Below are positions 16,659 through 24,216 of a stretch of 64,000 nucleotides of DNA, one piece after another. Each line of letters begins with the position of its first letter. The stretch's first letter is position 1. Below the pieces are notes generated by a model. It was given only the letters and a program-made list of their open reading frames with translations, was not told the origin of the DNA and ran no database searches. Origin of the DNA: Planctomycetota bacterium (lineage in GTDB: Bacteria; Planctomycetota; UBA1135; JACQFD01). The position numbers and the translations under genes were made by a program. The stretch lies in contig JAEUHX010000016.1 of assembly GCA_016792805.1 (NCBI GenBank), positions 1 through 64,000 on the forward strand, given 5' to 3'.

Positions 16659-17213
16659 CTACTTCGCCGGCTTCGACGCAAGGTCGCGCACGCGCGCTTC
16701 CAACGGCGCAGCCGAGAGCCCGACGGCTTTGCCCTCGGCAATGGCCGCGTCGATCTCGACGCCGTCGTGGAGACGCTTGTGGAGAGCCCAAAGCCCGCCC
16801 ACGCGGTTGCCGCTTCCGCAGTGGATCAGCACTTTTCCGTCCGCCGTTCCGAGCGCATCGCGGAGCTTCGCCGCGTCGTTCGCGCTGAGCGTTGCCGGAG
16901 TGACGGGGATCTCCACGAGCCGCAGCCCGAGTTCGCGCGCCGCGGCCGCCTCGTCGTAGGGCCACTCGCCGCGCGGACGCAAGTTCACAATCGTTGTGAT
17001 GCCGAGCGCCTTCGCCGCCCTGAGGTCGTCGGCCGAAGGCTGCGCCCCAAAGTAGAGATTGCCGTCGGTCACCACTTTTTCGAGCGCGCCGATTTTTGCG
17101 GGCGCGACGGCGATCGGCGCGGCCGCCTTCGCGGGCGCTTGCTTTTGTGTGGATTCCGATTTGCAGCCGGCAACGAGAGCTGCCGCCGCAACAAACCATA
17201 GAGACTTTCTCAT
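16659..17213 (-). CDS. Lipoprotein with dual-specificity/DUF442-type phosphatase-like domain
   Basis: 184 residues. Signal peptide with lipobox (MRKSLWFVAAAALVAGC) and an Ala/Pro-rich linker, then a phosphatase-like fold: NLYFGAQPSADDLRAAKALGITTIVNLRP is the usual opening of DUF442 and tyrosine-phosphatase-like proteins. The catalytic-loop equivalent is HCGSGNR; the Cys-to-Arg spacing is four residues rather than the five of classical protein tyrosine phosphatases, resembling the CRSGTR loop of the DUF442 group. Enzymatic activity is therefore uncertain. Only four bases separate it from the gltX stop, so it is probably the last protein gene of that operon. Confidence 0.8.
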   Translation of the reverse strand: MRKSLWFVAAAALVAGCKSESTQKQAPAKAAAPIAVAPAKIGALEKVVTDGNLYFGAQPSADDLRAAKALGITTIVNLRPRGEWPYDEAAAARELGLRLVEIPVTPATLSANDAAKLRDALGTADGKVLIHCGSGNRVGGLWALHKRLHDGVEIDAAIAEGKAVGLSAAPLEARVRDLASKPAK

Positions 17214-17217
17214 GGGA

Positions 17218-18657
17218 TCAAGCCGTTCCTCGGGCGGTGCCCGCGCCGTGACGAAGACGCGCGAGCGATTCCTCGCGGCCTAGAATTTCCATCACATCAT
17301 AAATCGGCGGCGACACCGTGCCTCCCGTGATCGAGAGACGGCAGGCCTGCGCCAATGCCACCATTTTTAAGTTGTGCTTTGCCAACATGGCTTCGAAGAC
17401 CGGTTTGAGCCCCGCCTCGGAGAACGGCTCCGCCGTCGCGATGGCGGCGATCAGCTCCTCGAGCACCGGAGCGATCGCGGGCGTGAGGAACTTGGTGACG
17501 CCGGCCGCGTCGAGGGCCGCGGGCCGCTCGAAGAGGAATTTCGCCGCGCCCTCGAGCTCCTGCAGCGTCTGCGCGCGCTCGCGGAACACCACCGCGATGC
17601 GCTCGAGCCGCTGCTGCGATCCGGCGTTCCAGCCGCGCGCGGCGAAGCGCGCGCCGACTCGTGCCGCAAGCTCGGCGGGGGTGAGGCGCTTCATGTGCTC
17701 GGCGTTCACCCACAGAAGCTTCGTCGGATTGAACACGCCCGCTGTGTGGCCGCAGCCCGACCAATCAAACTTTTCGATGAGCTCGGCAATTGTAAAAATC
17801 TCTTGGTCGCCTGAGCTCCATCCGAGTCGGGCCAGATAATTGAGCAGCGCCTGCGGCTCGTAGCCTTCGTCGCGGTACTGGAGCACGGAGACGGCGCCGT
17901 GCCGCTTGCTGAGCCGCGTCTTGTCGGCGCCGAGAATCATCGGGAGATGGGCGAACTGCGGCACCGGATACCCGAGCGCCTGATACATCAGCACCTGGCG
18001 CGGAGTATTGATCACGTGGTCGTCGCCGCGGGCGACGAGCGTAATCTCCATCGACACGTCGTCGACGACAGCGCCGAAATTGTAAAGAGGCAAATTATCG
18101 AAGCGCAGGATGATCTCGTCCTGCAGTTCCTCGTTGCGCACCTTGATGCGCCCTTTGACTAGGTCGTCGAATCCGGTCTCGCCCGTCGCCGGCATACGGA
18201 AGCGCACGACATGGGGGACATCGACGGGGATATCTTTGCGCTCGCGGCAGGTGCCCGGATAGCGGAAGGGGCGCTTCGCGGCCTCGGCTGCCTTGCGCTG
18301 CTGGTCGAGCTGCTCTTTGGTGCATACGCAACGATACGCAGCTCCCGAAGAAATCAACTTTTCGGCGTACTGCCGATAAATAGCTTTGCGCTCGGTTTGC
18401 GTGTACGGGCCGTGGGGGCCGCCGACCTCGGGGCCCTCATCCCATTCGAGGCCAAGCCAATGCATCGAATCGAGGATCGCCTGGAGGCTCGCTTGGGTGC
18501 TGCGCTCGGCGTCGGTGTCTTCGATGCGCAGGATGAAAACGCCGCCCGTGCGCCGGGCGAAGAGCCAGTTGAAGAGCGCCGTGCGGGCGCCGCCGATGTG
18601 GAGGTAGCCCGTCGGCGACGGGGCGAAGCGAACGCGGGGGCGAGGATTCGAGCTCAA
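17218..18657 (-). CDS. gltX: Glutamyl-tRNA synthetase
   Basis: Class I synthetase that charges tRNA-Glu with glutamate. TTG at 18657 is chosen because it places the conserved RVRFAPSPTGYLHIGG at the usual distance from the N-terminus (HIGG at about residue 20); an in-frame TTG at 18696 would add 13 residues of weak character. The second signature appears as KTRLSKRHG, and a C-terminal helical anticodon-binding region follows. Length 479 residues is normal. The genes for tRNA-Glu and two tRNA-Gln isoacceptors lie directly downstream. If no glutaminyl-tRNA synthetase exists elsewhere, this enzyme would also mischarge tRNA-Gln for GatCAB amidation; the sequence alone does not decide that. Confidence 0.96.
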   Translation of the reverse strand: MSSNPRPRVRFAPSPTGYLHIGGARTALFNWLFARRTGGVFILRIEDTDAERSTQASLQAILDSMHWLGLEWDEGPEVGGPHGPYTQTERKAIYRQYAEKLISSGAAYRCVCTKEQLDQQRKAAEAAKRPFRYPGTCRERKDIPVDVPHVVRFRMPATGETGFDDLVKGRIKVRNEELQDEIILRFDNLPLYNFGAVVDDVSMEITLVARGDDHVINTPRQVLMYQALGYPVPQFAHLPMILGADKTRLSKRHGAVSVLQYRDEGYEPQALLNYLARLGWSSGDQEIFTIAELIEKFDWSGCGHTAGVFNPTKLLWVNAEHMKRLTPAELAARVGARFAARGWNAGSQQRLERIAVVFRERAQTLQELEGAAKFLFERPAALDAAGVTKFLTPAIAPVLEELIAAIATAEPFSEAGLKPVFEAMLAKHNLKMVALAQACRLSITGGTVSPPIYDVMEILGREESLARLRHGAGTARGTA

Positions 18658-18709
18658 GGGGCGAAGAGGATGCGGGGCGCCGCCCACTCCGCGCAACGGC
18701 TGCGCCGGC

Positions 18710-19819
18710 TCAAAGGGTGGCGCGGCGCTCGGTGACCACCGCGCGGGCCACGGCGATGGTTCCGTCGATCATCGAATCGATGGAGTAGCGTGCCTCGATC
18801 CGGGCGCGGGCGGCGGCGACGGCGGCGTCGCGCTCTGCGATCGGTCGACGCAGGGCCGCGAGAGCGGCGTGGGCGAGGCCGTCGTCGTCGCCGCGCCGCA
18901 CGATCGAGCCCGTTTCTCCGAGCACCTCGACGGTACCCGGCGCATCGACGGCGGCGACGGGGACCCGAAGAGCCATCGCCTCGCGGACGACGCCAGGGGC
19001 GCCTTCCAGCTCGCTTCCGAAAAGGAACAGATCGATGCCGGCGAGCAGGGTCGCCGCGTCGGGGCGCTCGCCGAGGAAGGCGACGCGCTCTCCGCAGGGG
19101 AGCGACGCCGCGAGCGCGCGGAGCGCGGCGCTGTCGGGACCGTCGCCGATCACCACACATCGCGCGGACGGAAGCTCGCGCCCCAGGTGGGAGAAGGCGC
19201 GCAGCACCGTGTCGACCCCCTTCTTGGCGGCCAGCTTGCCGATGGTGCCGACCAGGATCTGATCGGGAGGCGCCTCGAGGGCGCGCCGGGCGGCTTCGCG
19301 GCTCAGGCCATCGAGCCGGCGGAGGTCGACGCCGCTCGGCACGACGGCGATGCGCTCGCGCGGCACGCCGCCTTCGGCGAGCACGGCCGCAACGACCTCC
19401 GAGACGGCCACAAATCGGGCGACGCGCCGGCCGTCGTACTTCCAGCGCGTGAGCGCGTTGCGGCGCAGCGGGCTTGCAATCCGGCGGTGCACGATGGCGG
19501 GGACGCCGGCCATCTCGGCCGCCGCCGTGCCGAGGGAGGCGGCGCCGCCGTCGTGGAGGTGCACGACGTCGTAACGCTCGTGGCGCAGGCGGCGCGTGAG
19601 ACGTGCGATGGCGATTGGGTCGTAGGCGAAGGCAGCGCGCAGCGGCTCGGCTCGAAGTCCGGCGGCCAGCGCGGCAGCGAGACATTTGCCGCGCGCGCGA
19701 GCGAGGAGATGGGCCTCGACGCCGCGCGATGCGCTGCCGGCGACGAGCGCGAGAAGCTGCTTTTCGCCGCCGCCCATCTCGGGATTTGTGCTGACGTGCA
19801 GCGCGCGCAGGGAGCTCAT
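18710..19819 (-). CDS. Glycosyltransferase, GT4-type
   Basis: 369 residues from ATG 19819, chosen because it overlaps the TGA of the upstream lipM-like gene (ATGA) and begins MSSLRALHVSTNPEMGGGEKQL, a typical GT-B N-terminus. The nucleotide-sugar-binding half has VGTIGKLAAKKGVDTVLRA, VVIGDGPD and the EX7E-type region (SELEGAPGVVREAMA). GT4 enzymes are retaining transferases making cell-envelope glycans or glycolipids; the acceptor is unknown. No other polysaccharide genes are nearby, so its place among translation and lipoylation genes is unexplained. Confidence 0.88.
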   Translation of the reverse strand: MSSLRALHVSTNPEMGGGEKQLLALVAGSASRGVEAHLLARARGKCLAAALAAGLRAEPLRAAFAYDPIAIARLTRRLRHERYDVVHLHDGGAASLGTAAAEMAGVPAIVHRRIASPLRRNALTRWKYDGRRVARFVAVSEVVAAVLAEGGVPRERIAVVPSGVDLRRLDGLSREAARRALEAPPDQILVGTIGKLAAKKGVDTVLRAFSHLGRELPSARCVVIGDGPDSAALRALAASLPCGERVAFLGERPDAATLLAGIDLFLFGSELEGAPGVVREAMALRVPVAAVDAPGTVEVLGETGSIVRRGDDDGLAHAALAALRRPIAERDAAVAAARARIEARYSIDSMIDGTIAVARAVVTERRATL

Positions 19820-20574
19820 CGCCGGAAAGTCCATTCTTTGGAAGAATACTTTTCGGACGCGAGGCGCGCGGCCTCCGATTGTTCTTGCGGGCTGAGCATG
19901 CCGAGCTCGAGCGGGGCGTCGAGTGCGCGGCCGAAGCTCTCGATCAGCGCTTCCTCGAGCCGCAGCGCGTCGGCTGTGCCGCCGAGGCTCTCGAGGGAAG
20001 CCACTTCGGGAGTGTAACGATTCGCGCGGAGGACGAGGGAGCCGTGGTGAAGCACGCGTCCCCCGGTTCGGCGTTGCGCCGAGCCGACGAGCTTGCGGCG
20101 AGCTGCGACGAGGTCAAACGCGGTCGACTCGTGGAAGCACCAGGGGGATTGCAACACTTCGGAGAGGAGCGGCGCGTCGCCGCGCGGCACGACCTCACGC
20201 GCCCCGCAGGCTTCGAGGGCTGCGGCGAGAATATGATGAACTCGATCATAGCTCTCGCGGACGGCTCCGGCGAAGAGCGGGTGGGCCACGGGCGCCGCAA
20301 TCGAAAAAGTAACTTCATCGCCGTGGAAGATGGCGCCGCCGCCCGTCAGCCGGCGCACGACTGGCACGCCCTCGCGGGCAAACCGGGGCAGGTCGAATTG
20401 TGAACTATTCTGAAAATACCCGAGGGAGACGCCGTGCGGATTCCAGCGGTACAGGCGCAGCGTGGGCGGTCCGTCGCAAAGGAGCAGCGCCTCGTCGATG
20501 GCCATGTTGTCAGCCGGGGCGCAGGCGCCCGAGCGGAGCAGGCGCCAGCGATCGGTCGGCACGTGCTCCGTCAT
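19816..20574 (-). CDS. lipM: Lipoate/octanoate protein transferase, LipM-like
   Basis: 252 residues of the LplA/LipM/LipL (biotin/lipoate ligase fold) family. RRLTGGGAIFH (74-84) is the lipoyl-binding loop. Cys146 in SPWCFHESTAFDLV aligns with the catalytic cysteine of octanoyltransferase LipM, and Lys161 in RKLVGSAQRR is the family lysine. The Cys favours an octanoyl-ACP transferase over an ATP-dependent lipoate ligase. LipM acts on GcvH, and a full glycine cleavage operon with gcvH lies about 7 kb away, giving a plausible target. It starts inside the stop of the glycosylase gene (ATGA) and ends inside the start of the glycosyltransferase. LipL-type amidotransfer is the main alternative. Confidence 0.82.
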   Translation of the reverse strand: MTEHVPTDRWRLLRSGACAPADNMAIDEALLLCDGPPTLRLYRWNPHGVSLGYFQNSSQFDLPRFAREGVPVVRRLTGGGAIFHGDEVTFSIAAPVAHPLFAGAVRESYDRVHHILAAALEACGAREVVPRGDAPLLSEVLQSPWCFHESTAFDLVAARRKLVGSAQRRTGGRVLHHGSLVLRANRYTPEVASLESLGGTADALRLEEALIESFGRALDAPLELGMLSPQEQSEAARLASEKYSSKEWTFRR

Positions 20575-21194
20575 GTTGCTTTTTCTGTAAGTTCAACGCG
20601 AAGCGCGGCGAGGTCGCGGTAGCGCGAGAGCACGAGGGATTCCGGCGTGAAGCGGGAGGGAACCGGAAGGGCGACGGCGATGGCCTCCGCGAAACGCGCG
20701 CGTGCGCGGAAGGTCTGCGCGCTGCGGTCGGTTGCGCCCTCCGATTCTTGATCTTCGAGATCTGTGGGATCCACGCGCCCGCCGACGGCCGCGGCGTACA
20801 GAGACATGCCGAGGAAAGCCACAATTCTCGGCTGCTGGCGGGCGATCGCGCGCTCGAGCTCGCTCACGCGCGTGGCGAGCGTTTCGCGGCTGCGCTCGAG
20901 CGCAGCATCGACGTCGAGTTCGCCGCGTGGCATGCGCGGGATCTCGAGAGTGGCCAGCGCGATACCGTCGGCGGCGAGAGCGCTCTTTTGTGCAGGTCCG
21001 CGGACGCCGCGAGTGAGCCCGGCCTCGCAGAGCGCACCCCAGAAAAAGTCGTCCTCGCGCTCGAAGGGTGAGCGTCGGCCGGGGCGCGCCACGAACAGCA
21101 GGTCCACGGCGACACTCTCGCCGCCGCGTCGGGCGCGCGCCACCGGTGCCGGCTGCCATCGAACGGGGTGGGGTGCGACGGAGTCGTCGCGCAT
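20571..21194 (-). CDS. Uracil-DNA glycosylase-fold protein (Mug-like, divergent)
   Basis: 207 residues from ATG 21194 (MRDDSVAPHPVRWQPAP). The pattern VDLLFVARPGRRSPFEREDDFFWGALCEAGL matches the N-terminal active-site region of Mug/thymine-DNA-glycosylase-like proteins (GxNPG ... HFAGPGNRFWxxLxxAGL). RQQPRIVAFLGMSLYAAAVG matches the central strand, and the C-terminal VPSRFTPES occupies the position of the minor-groove loop (NPSGL-like). The canonical Gly-Ile-Asn-Pro motif reads VARPG, so the usual catalytic Asn is replaced and activity or specificity may differ. First gene of the minus-strand operon; its start codon is 36 bases from the divergent sigma-fusion gene. Confidence 0.68.
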   Translation of the reverse strand: MRDDSVAPHPVRWQPAPVARARRGGESVAVDLLFVARPGRRSPFEREDDFFWGALCEAGLTRGVRGPAQKSALAADGIALATLEIPRMPRGELDVDAALERSRETLATRVSELERAIARQQPRIVAFLGMSLYAAAVGGRVDPTDLEDQESEGATDRSAQTFRARARFAEAIAVALPVPSRFTPESLVLSRYRDLAALRVELTEKAT

Positions 21195-21230
21195 AGGATC
21201 GAGCGCGGGCGGCATTCCGGACGCATCTCG

Positions 21231-23723
21231 ATGTCCACCCCGGCGACTCCTTCCGAGCTCCTCAGCCAAACCGAGTGGGTGCGCGCGCTCGCGCGCCGGC
21301 TCGTGGCCGATTCCCACGCCGCCGACGACGTCTCGCAGGAGGTGCTGCTGGCCGCTTGGCGCCACGGGGCAGCGGGGGAGAGTCGCAGCTGGCTCGCGAC
21401 GGTCCTTCGCAACTCGGTGCGTCAGCGGTTTCGCACCCGCGCGCGTCGCGAGCAGCGGGAGCTGCGGGCGGTGCGGGCTGCTGCCAGCGAGTCGGCGCTC
21501 GAGCTCACGGCGCGCGCGAGCGCGCAGCGTGAGGTGCTCGATGCGCTGCTGCGGGTTCCCGAGCCACTGCGTTCCGCCCTTCTGTTGCGCTATTTCGAGA
21601 ACTTGCCGCCTCGCGAGATTGCGAGACGGCAGGGGATCGCGGTGGCGACGGCCCACGCGCGGCTCGCGCGCGGGCTCGAGGCGCTGCGGGGCGAGCTGGA
21701 TCGGGGGAGACATGGAGATCGGCGCGCCTGGGTGCTCGCGCTCGCCCGATCGATTGATGGCAGGCCGGGCACCGCGGCGCTGCTGAAGGTACTGATCCTT
21801 GCGATGTCGGCGAAGCTTTTATGGACTCTTGGCGCGGGAGCGGCGGCAGCTTGCGGACTTTTGTTATGGTATTCAGCGGAGAGGCCGCGGGATGCCGCGC
21901 CGACGAATGCACAGATCGAGGGATCGGCTCCCGATGGGGAGGCGCCGGCAGGCGCGACAGGCGCCTCGGAGAGCGTCAGGTCGATGCCGGAGGCGCGGGC
22001 GGGATCGAAGCCCGCGGTGCCGGAGGAGGAGGAATCGAGCACCGCGAATATGTGGATTGTGGGGCGCGTCATCGATTGCCGAGAGCAGCCCGTACCCCAT
22101 GTGAAGCTTCGCGCCGTGACGCTGCGGGGGAGCGACTGGGTGCCGCTCGAGCCCGCTGTGGCGGCGACGGCGGCGGCCGACGGCAGCTTTTTGTTGCAGC
22201 TGCCTCCCGTGGAAGGGCAGGTCGAAGTCGACGACCGCGCCTGGACGACGGTCGCCTCCGCAGCGCTTCTTGGAACGCCGGGCCGGCACGAGCGCACCAT
22301 CGTCGTGGCGCCTCCGCTGGAGCTCGGCGGGCGCGTCGTCGACGAGAGCGGCGAGGCGGTGCCCGGCGCTCGCGTGCGCATCGCATTGCCGAGAGTCTTT
22401 CGCGGGAAGTTCCGCGCACGCCTCGAGCGGTCGAGCCTTCGCTATCGTTGGATTCTTACAGACGAGGAGGGGCAATTCTCTTTTGTGGCGTTGCCAGCAT
22501 TGGAGGGCACGACGATCGAGGTGACTGCCGCGGGATTTGAACCGCACCGCATGCCGCTGCCGTCGACGTCCCAGACCGACCTGCGTCTCACGCTTACGAG
22601 GCAGATGGGACCCGACGATCCATGGAGCGGGCAGGTCGTGGATCGCTCCGGGAAACCCGTGCGTGGGGCCGTCGTCTCCACCGATCGGGATGCAACAGAA
22701 TCGGATGCGACCGGGAATTTTGTGGTGCCGTCGCGCGGTGCGCGAGAGGCGAAGCTGCGCGTGTCGAGTGCGGGGACGATTCCCGCGCTGACAGAAGTTC
22801 ACTCCTCGGGGTCGGGTCCGGGAGGAGCCGGTCTCGTCGTGCGTACCGGCGAGCCGATGCGGTCGATCTCCGGATTTGTGGTCGATTCGGCGGGGTCTCC
22901 CGTCGGCGGCGCGAAAGTTTGGATCGAGCCGGGCGAGTCGATCCCCTGGCCGGGCGGCTCGCTGCAGCCGCTCGAGTGCGCGACGCGCAACGGACGCATG
23001 CCCATTGTCGTGAGTTCGGCCGATGGGCGCTTTCAGCTCGACGGGCTTGTCACGCGCAGTTACCGCGTCGCTGCGACCGATCTCCGAACGCTCTCGACGG
23101 GAATCGCCGACGACGTCGCCGCCGACTCGAGAGATGTGAAGATCATGATTCCGACGCGAGAGGTGTATCCGCGGGTGCGAGGACGAGTTGTCGACCGCGA
23201 CGGAAATGCGATCGGCGGCGTCCGCGTCAGCCTCGAGGCCAAGGCCTTCTACCTAAAGACTTCGTCGGGGGATTGGCCGATCACATTTCGCGGAGGAAGC
23301 GCCGCGGTCTCGGCGGCGGACGGCTCCTTCGAGCTGCACGACGTCCCCAAAACGCCGCTTTTTGTGGATATCAGCGGGAAGGCAGTGCACCCCTACGCCC
23401 GCATTCCGCTGCGGATCGAGGGCTCTCAGAACATAGTTCTCGTCGCAGCGCGAAAGGCCGACGTGCGGCTCGAGCTCGCCGACCCGAGCGGGGAGGCCTT
23501 CGAATTCGAACTGCTCGACGATCGCGGCGAGCAGGCGCAGACGGTCGAGTACGATGGCACAAATATCAACCTGAATCGCTTCAAGCCGATCGACCGCGGA
23601 CTCTCCGACATCTACCAGGCACCCGACTCCGCGAGCACCGTGGTTCTGTACGATCGGGCGGGCAAGGAGCTTCGCCGAATCCCGATCCGCCTGCGCGCGG
23701 GTGAGCTCACGACGGTGAGGTGA
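21231..23723 (+). CDS. ECF-type sigma factor fused to TM helix and carboxypeptidase-regulatory-like domains (paralogue 1)
   Basis: 830 residues from ATG 21231. Residues 8-75 form sigma region 2 (WVRALARRLVADSHAADDVSQEVLLAAW ... SWLATVLRNSVRQRF); residues 105-165 form region 4 with its helix-turn-helix (LRYFENLPPREIARRQGIAVATAHARLARG). One membrane helix lies at about 190-215 (KLLWTLGAGAAAACGLLLWYS). A polar linker then leads to at least five CarboxypepD_reg units with the pattern GxVxDxxGxPVxGAxV (for example ELGGRVVDESGEAVPGARV). The DNA-binding half should be cytoplasmic and the repeat half outside the membrane, so sigma activity may be tethered or released by proteolysis (inferred). A collinear paralogue is at 60520. 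Confidence 0.88.
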   Translation: MSTPATPSELLSQTEWVRALARRLVADSHAADDVSQEVLLAAWRHGAAGESRSWLATVLRNSVRQRFRTRARREQRELRAVRAAASESALELTARASAQREVLDALLRVPEPLRSALLLRYFENLPPREIARRQGIAVATAHARLARGLEALRGELDRGRHGDRRAWVLALARSIDGRPGTAALLKVLILAMSAKLLWTLGAGAAAACGLLLWYSAERPRDAAPTNAQIEGSAPDGEAPAGATGASESVRSMPEARAGSKPAVPEEEESSTANMWIVGRVIDCREQPVPHVKLRAVTLRGSDWVPLEPAVAATAAADGSFLLQLPPVEGQVEVDDRAWTTVASAALLGTPGRHERTIVVAPPLELGGRVVDESGEAVPGARVRIALPRVFRGKFRARLERSSLRYRWILTDEEGQFSFVALPALEGTTIEVTAAGFEPHRMPLPSTSQTDLRLTLTRQMGPDDPWSGQVVDRSGKPVRGAVVSTDRDATESDATGNFVVPSRGAREAKLRVSSAGTIPALTEVHSSGSGPGGAGLVVRTGEPMRSISGFVVDSAGSPVGGAKVWIEPGESIPWPGGSLQPLECATRNGRMPIVVSSADGRFQLDGLVTRSYRVAATDLRTLSTGIADDVAADSRDVKIMIPTREVYPRVRGRVVDRDGNAIGGVRVSLEAKAFYLKTSSGDWPITFRGGSAAVSAADGSFELHDVPKTPLFVDISGKAVHPYARIPLRIEGSQNIVLVAARKADVRLELADPSGEAFEFELLDDRGEQAQTVEYDGTNINLNRFKPIDRGLSDIYQAPDSASTVVLYDRAGKELRRIPIRLRAGELTTVR

Positions 23724-23810
23724 GTAATACTCACAGCTGGGGCTGGTGCTCGCGCAGAACGCGGAGCCAGCTCGCGAGGGGCGTCGACTTCACAGATGCG
23801 CGACTGCTAG

Positions 23811-23956
23811 GAATGGGGCCTGGGTCGGTCTTGGCGTGCACAGGAATCGATTTGTAGGGTCGGCGCACGCGCCGAACCATGGCGCGGGGCTTGCCCCGCG
23901 CGATGACGAATCGGCAGCGCGATGCTTCATCCGGCGGCGCATGCGCCGCCGAATCG
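23811..23956 (-). repeat. Family C palindromic repeat, inverted copy
   Basis: Reverse complement of the 226-375 block with about a dozen differences; it keeps the hairpins GGCGGCGCATGCGCCGCC, GCGCGGGGC/GCCCCGCGC and CGGCGCACGCGCCG. It abuts the tandem array at 23957. The gene-free stretch 23724-24216 consists of this copy, the array and a terminal hairpin. Confidence 0.82.
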
Positions 23957-24111
23957 GAACGGGCGCGCCCGTTCCCCACGACAGCATTCGGAATGGCGAG
24001 CTCGTTTCCCACGACAGGACTCGGAATGGAGCGCCCGTTCCCCACGATAGGTATAGGAATGGCGCTTCCGTTCCCCAGGAAAGGAATCGGATCCCCCAAG
24101 ACAGAAATCGG
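23957..24111 (+). repeat. Degenerate 33-bp tandem array of imperfect palindromes
   Basis: Four units start at 23957 (34 bases), 23991, 24024 and 24057 (33 bases each), plus a partial unit to 24111. Each begins with an imperfect palindrome of the form GGAA-GG-CGCxxCCGTTCC and continues with CCACGACAGxxxTCG. The first unit contains the perfect palindrome GGAACGGGCGCGCCCGTTCC. There are no unique spacers, so it is not a CRISPR array. It sits between the sigma-fusion gene and the 3 prime end of gcvPB. Confidence 0.8.
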
Positions 24112-24176
24112 GTCGAGGCGACCACGCCCCATTCTTCCCCCATTCCCAATCCCCCAGCCCCGAGTGCCACAATTCC

Positions 24177-24204
24177 TGGGGCGGACAACCGTGTGTCCGC
24201 CCCA
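24177..24204 (-). terminator. Hairpin after gcvPB (possible terminator or mRNA-stabilising structure)
   Basis: 11-bp perfect stem TGGGGCGGACA / TGTCCGCCCCA with a 6-base loop, 12 bases beyond the gcvPB stop. There is no T tract on either side, so termination would need another factor, or it may only protect the mRNA end. Confidence 0.5.
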
Positions 24205-24216
24205 AGAACACTCTTG

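Noticed and set aside
23957-24111. Possible CRISPR array
   Set aside because: Units repeat along their whole length with no unique spacers, are degenerate, and no cas genes are in the window.
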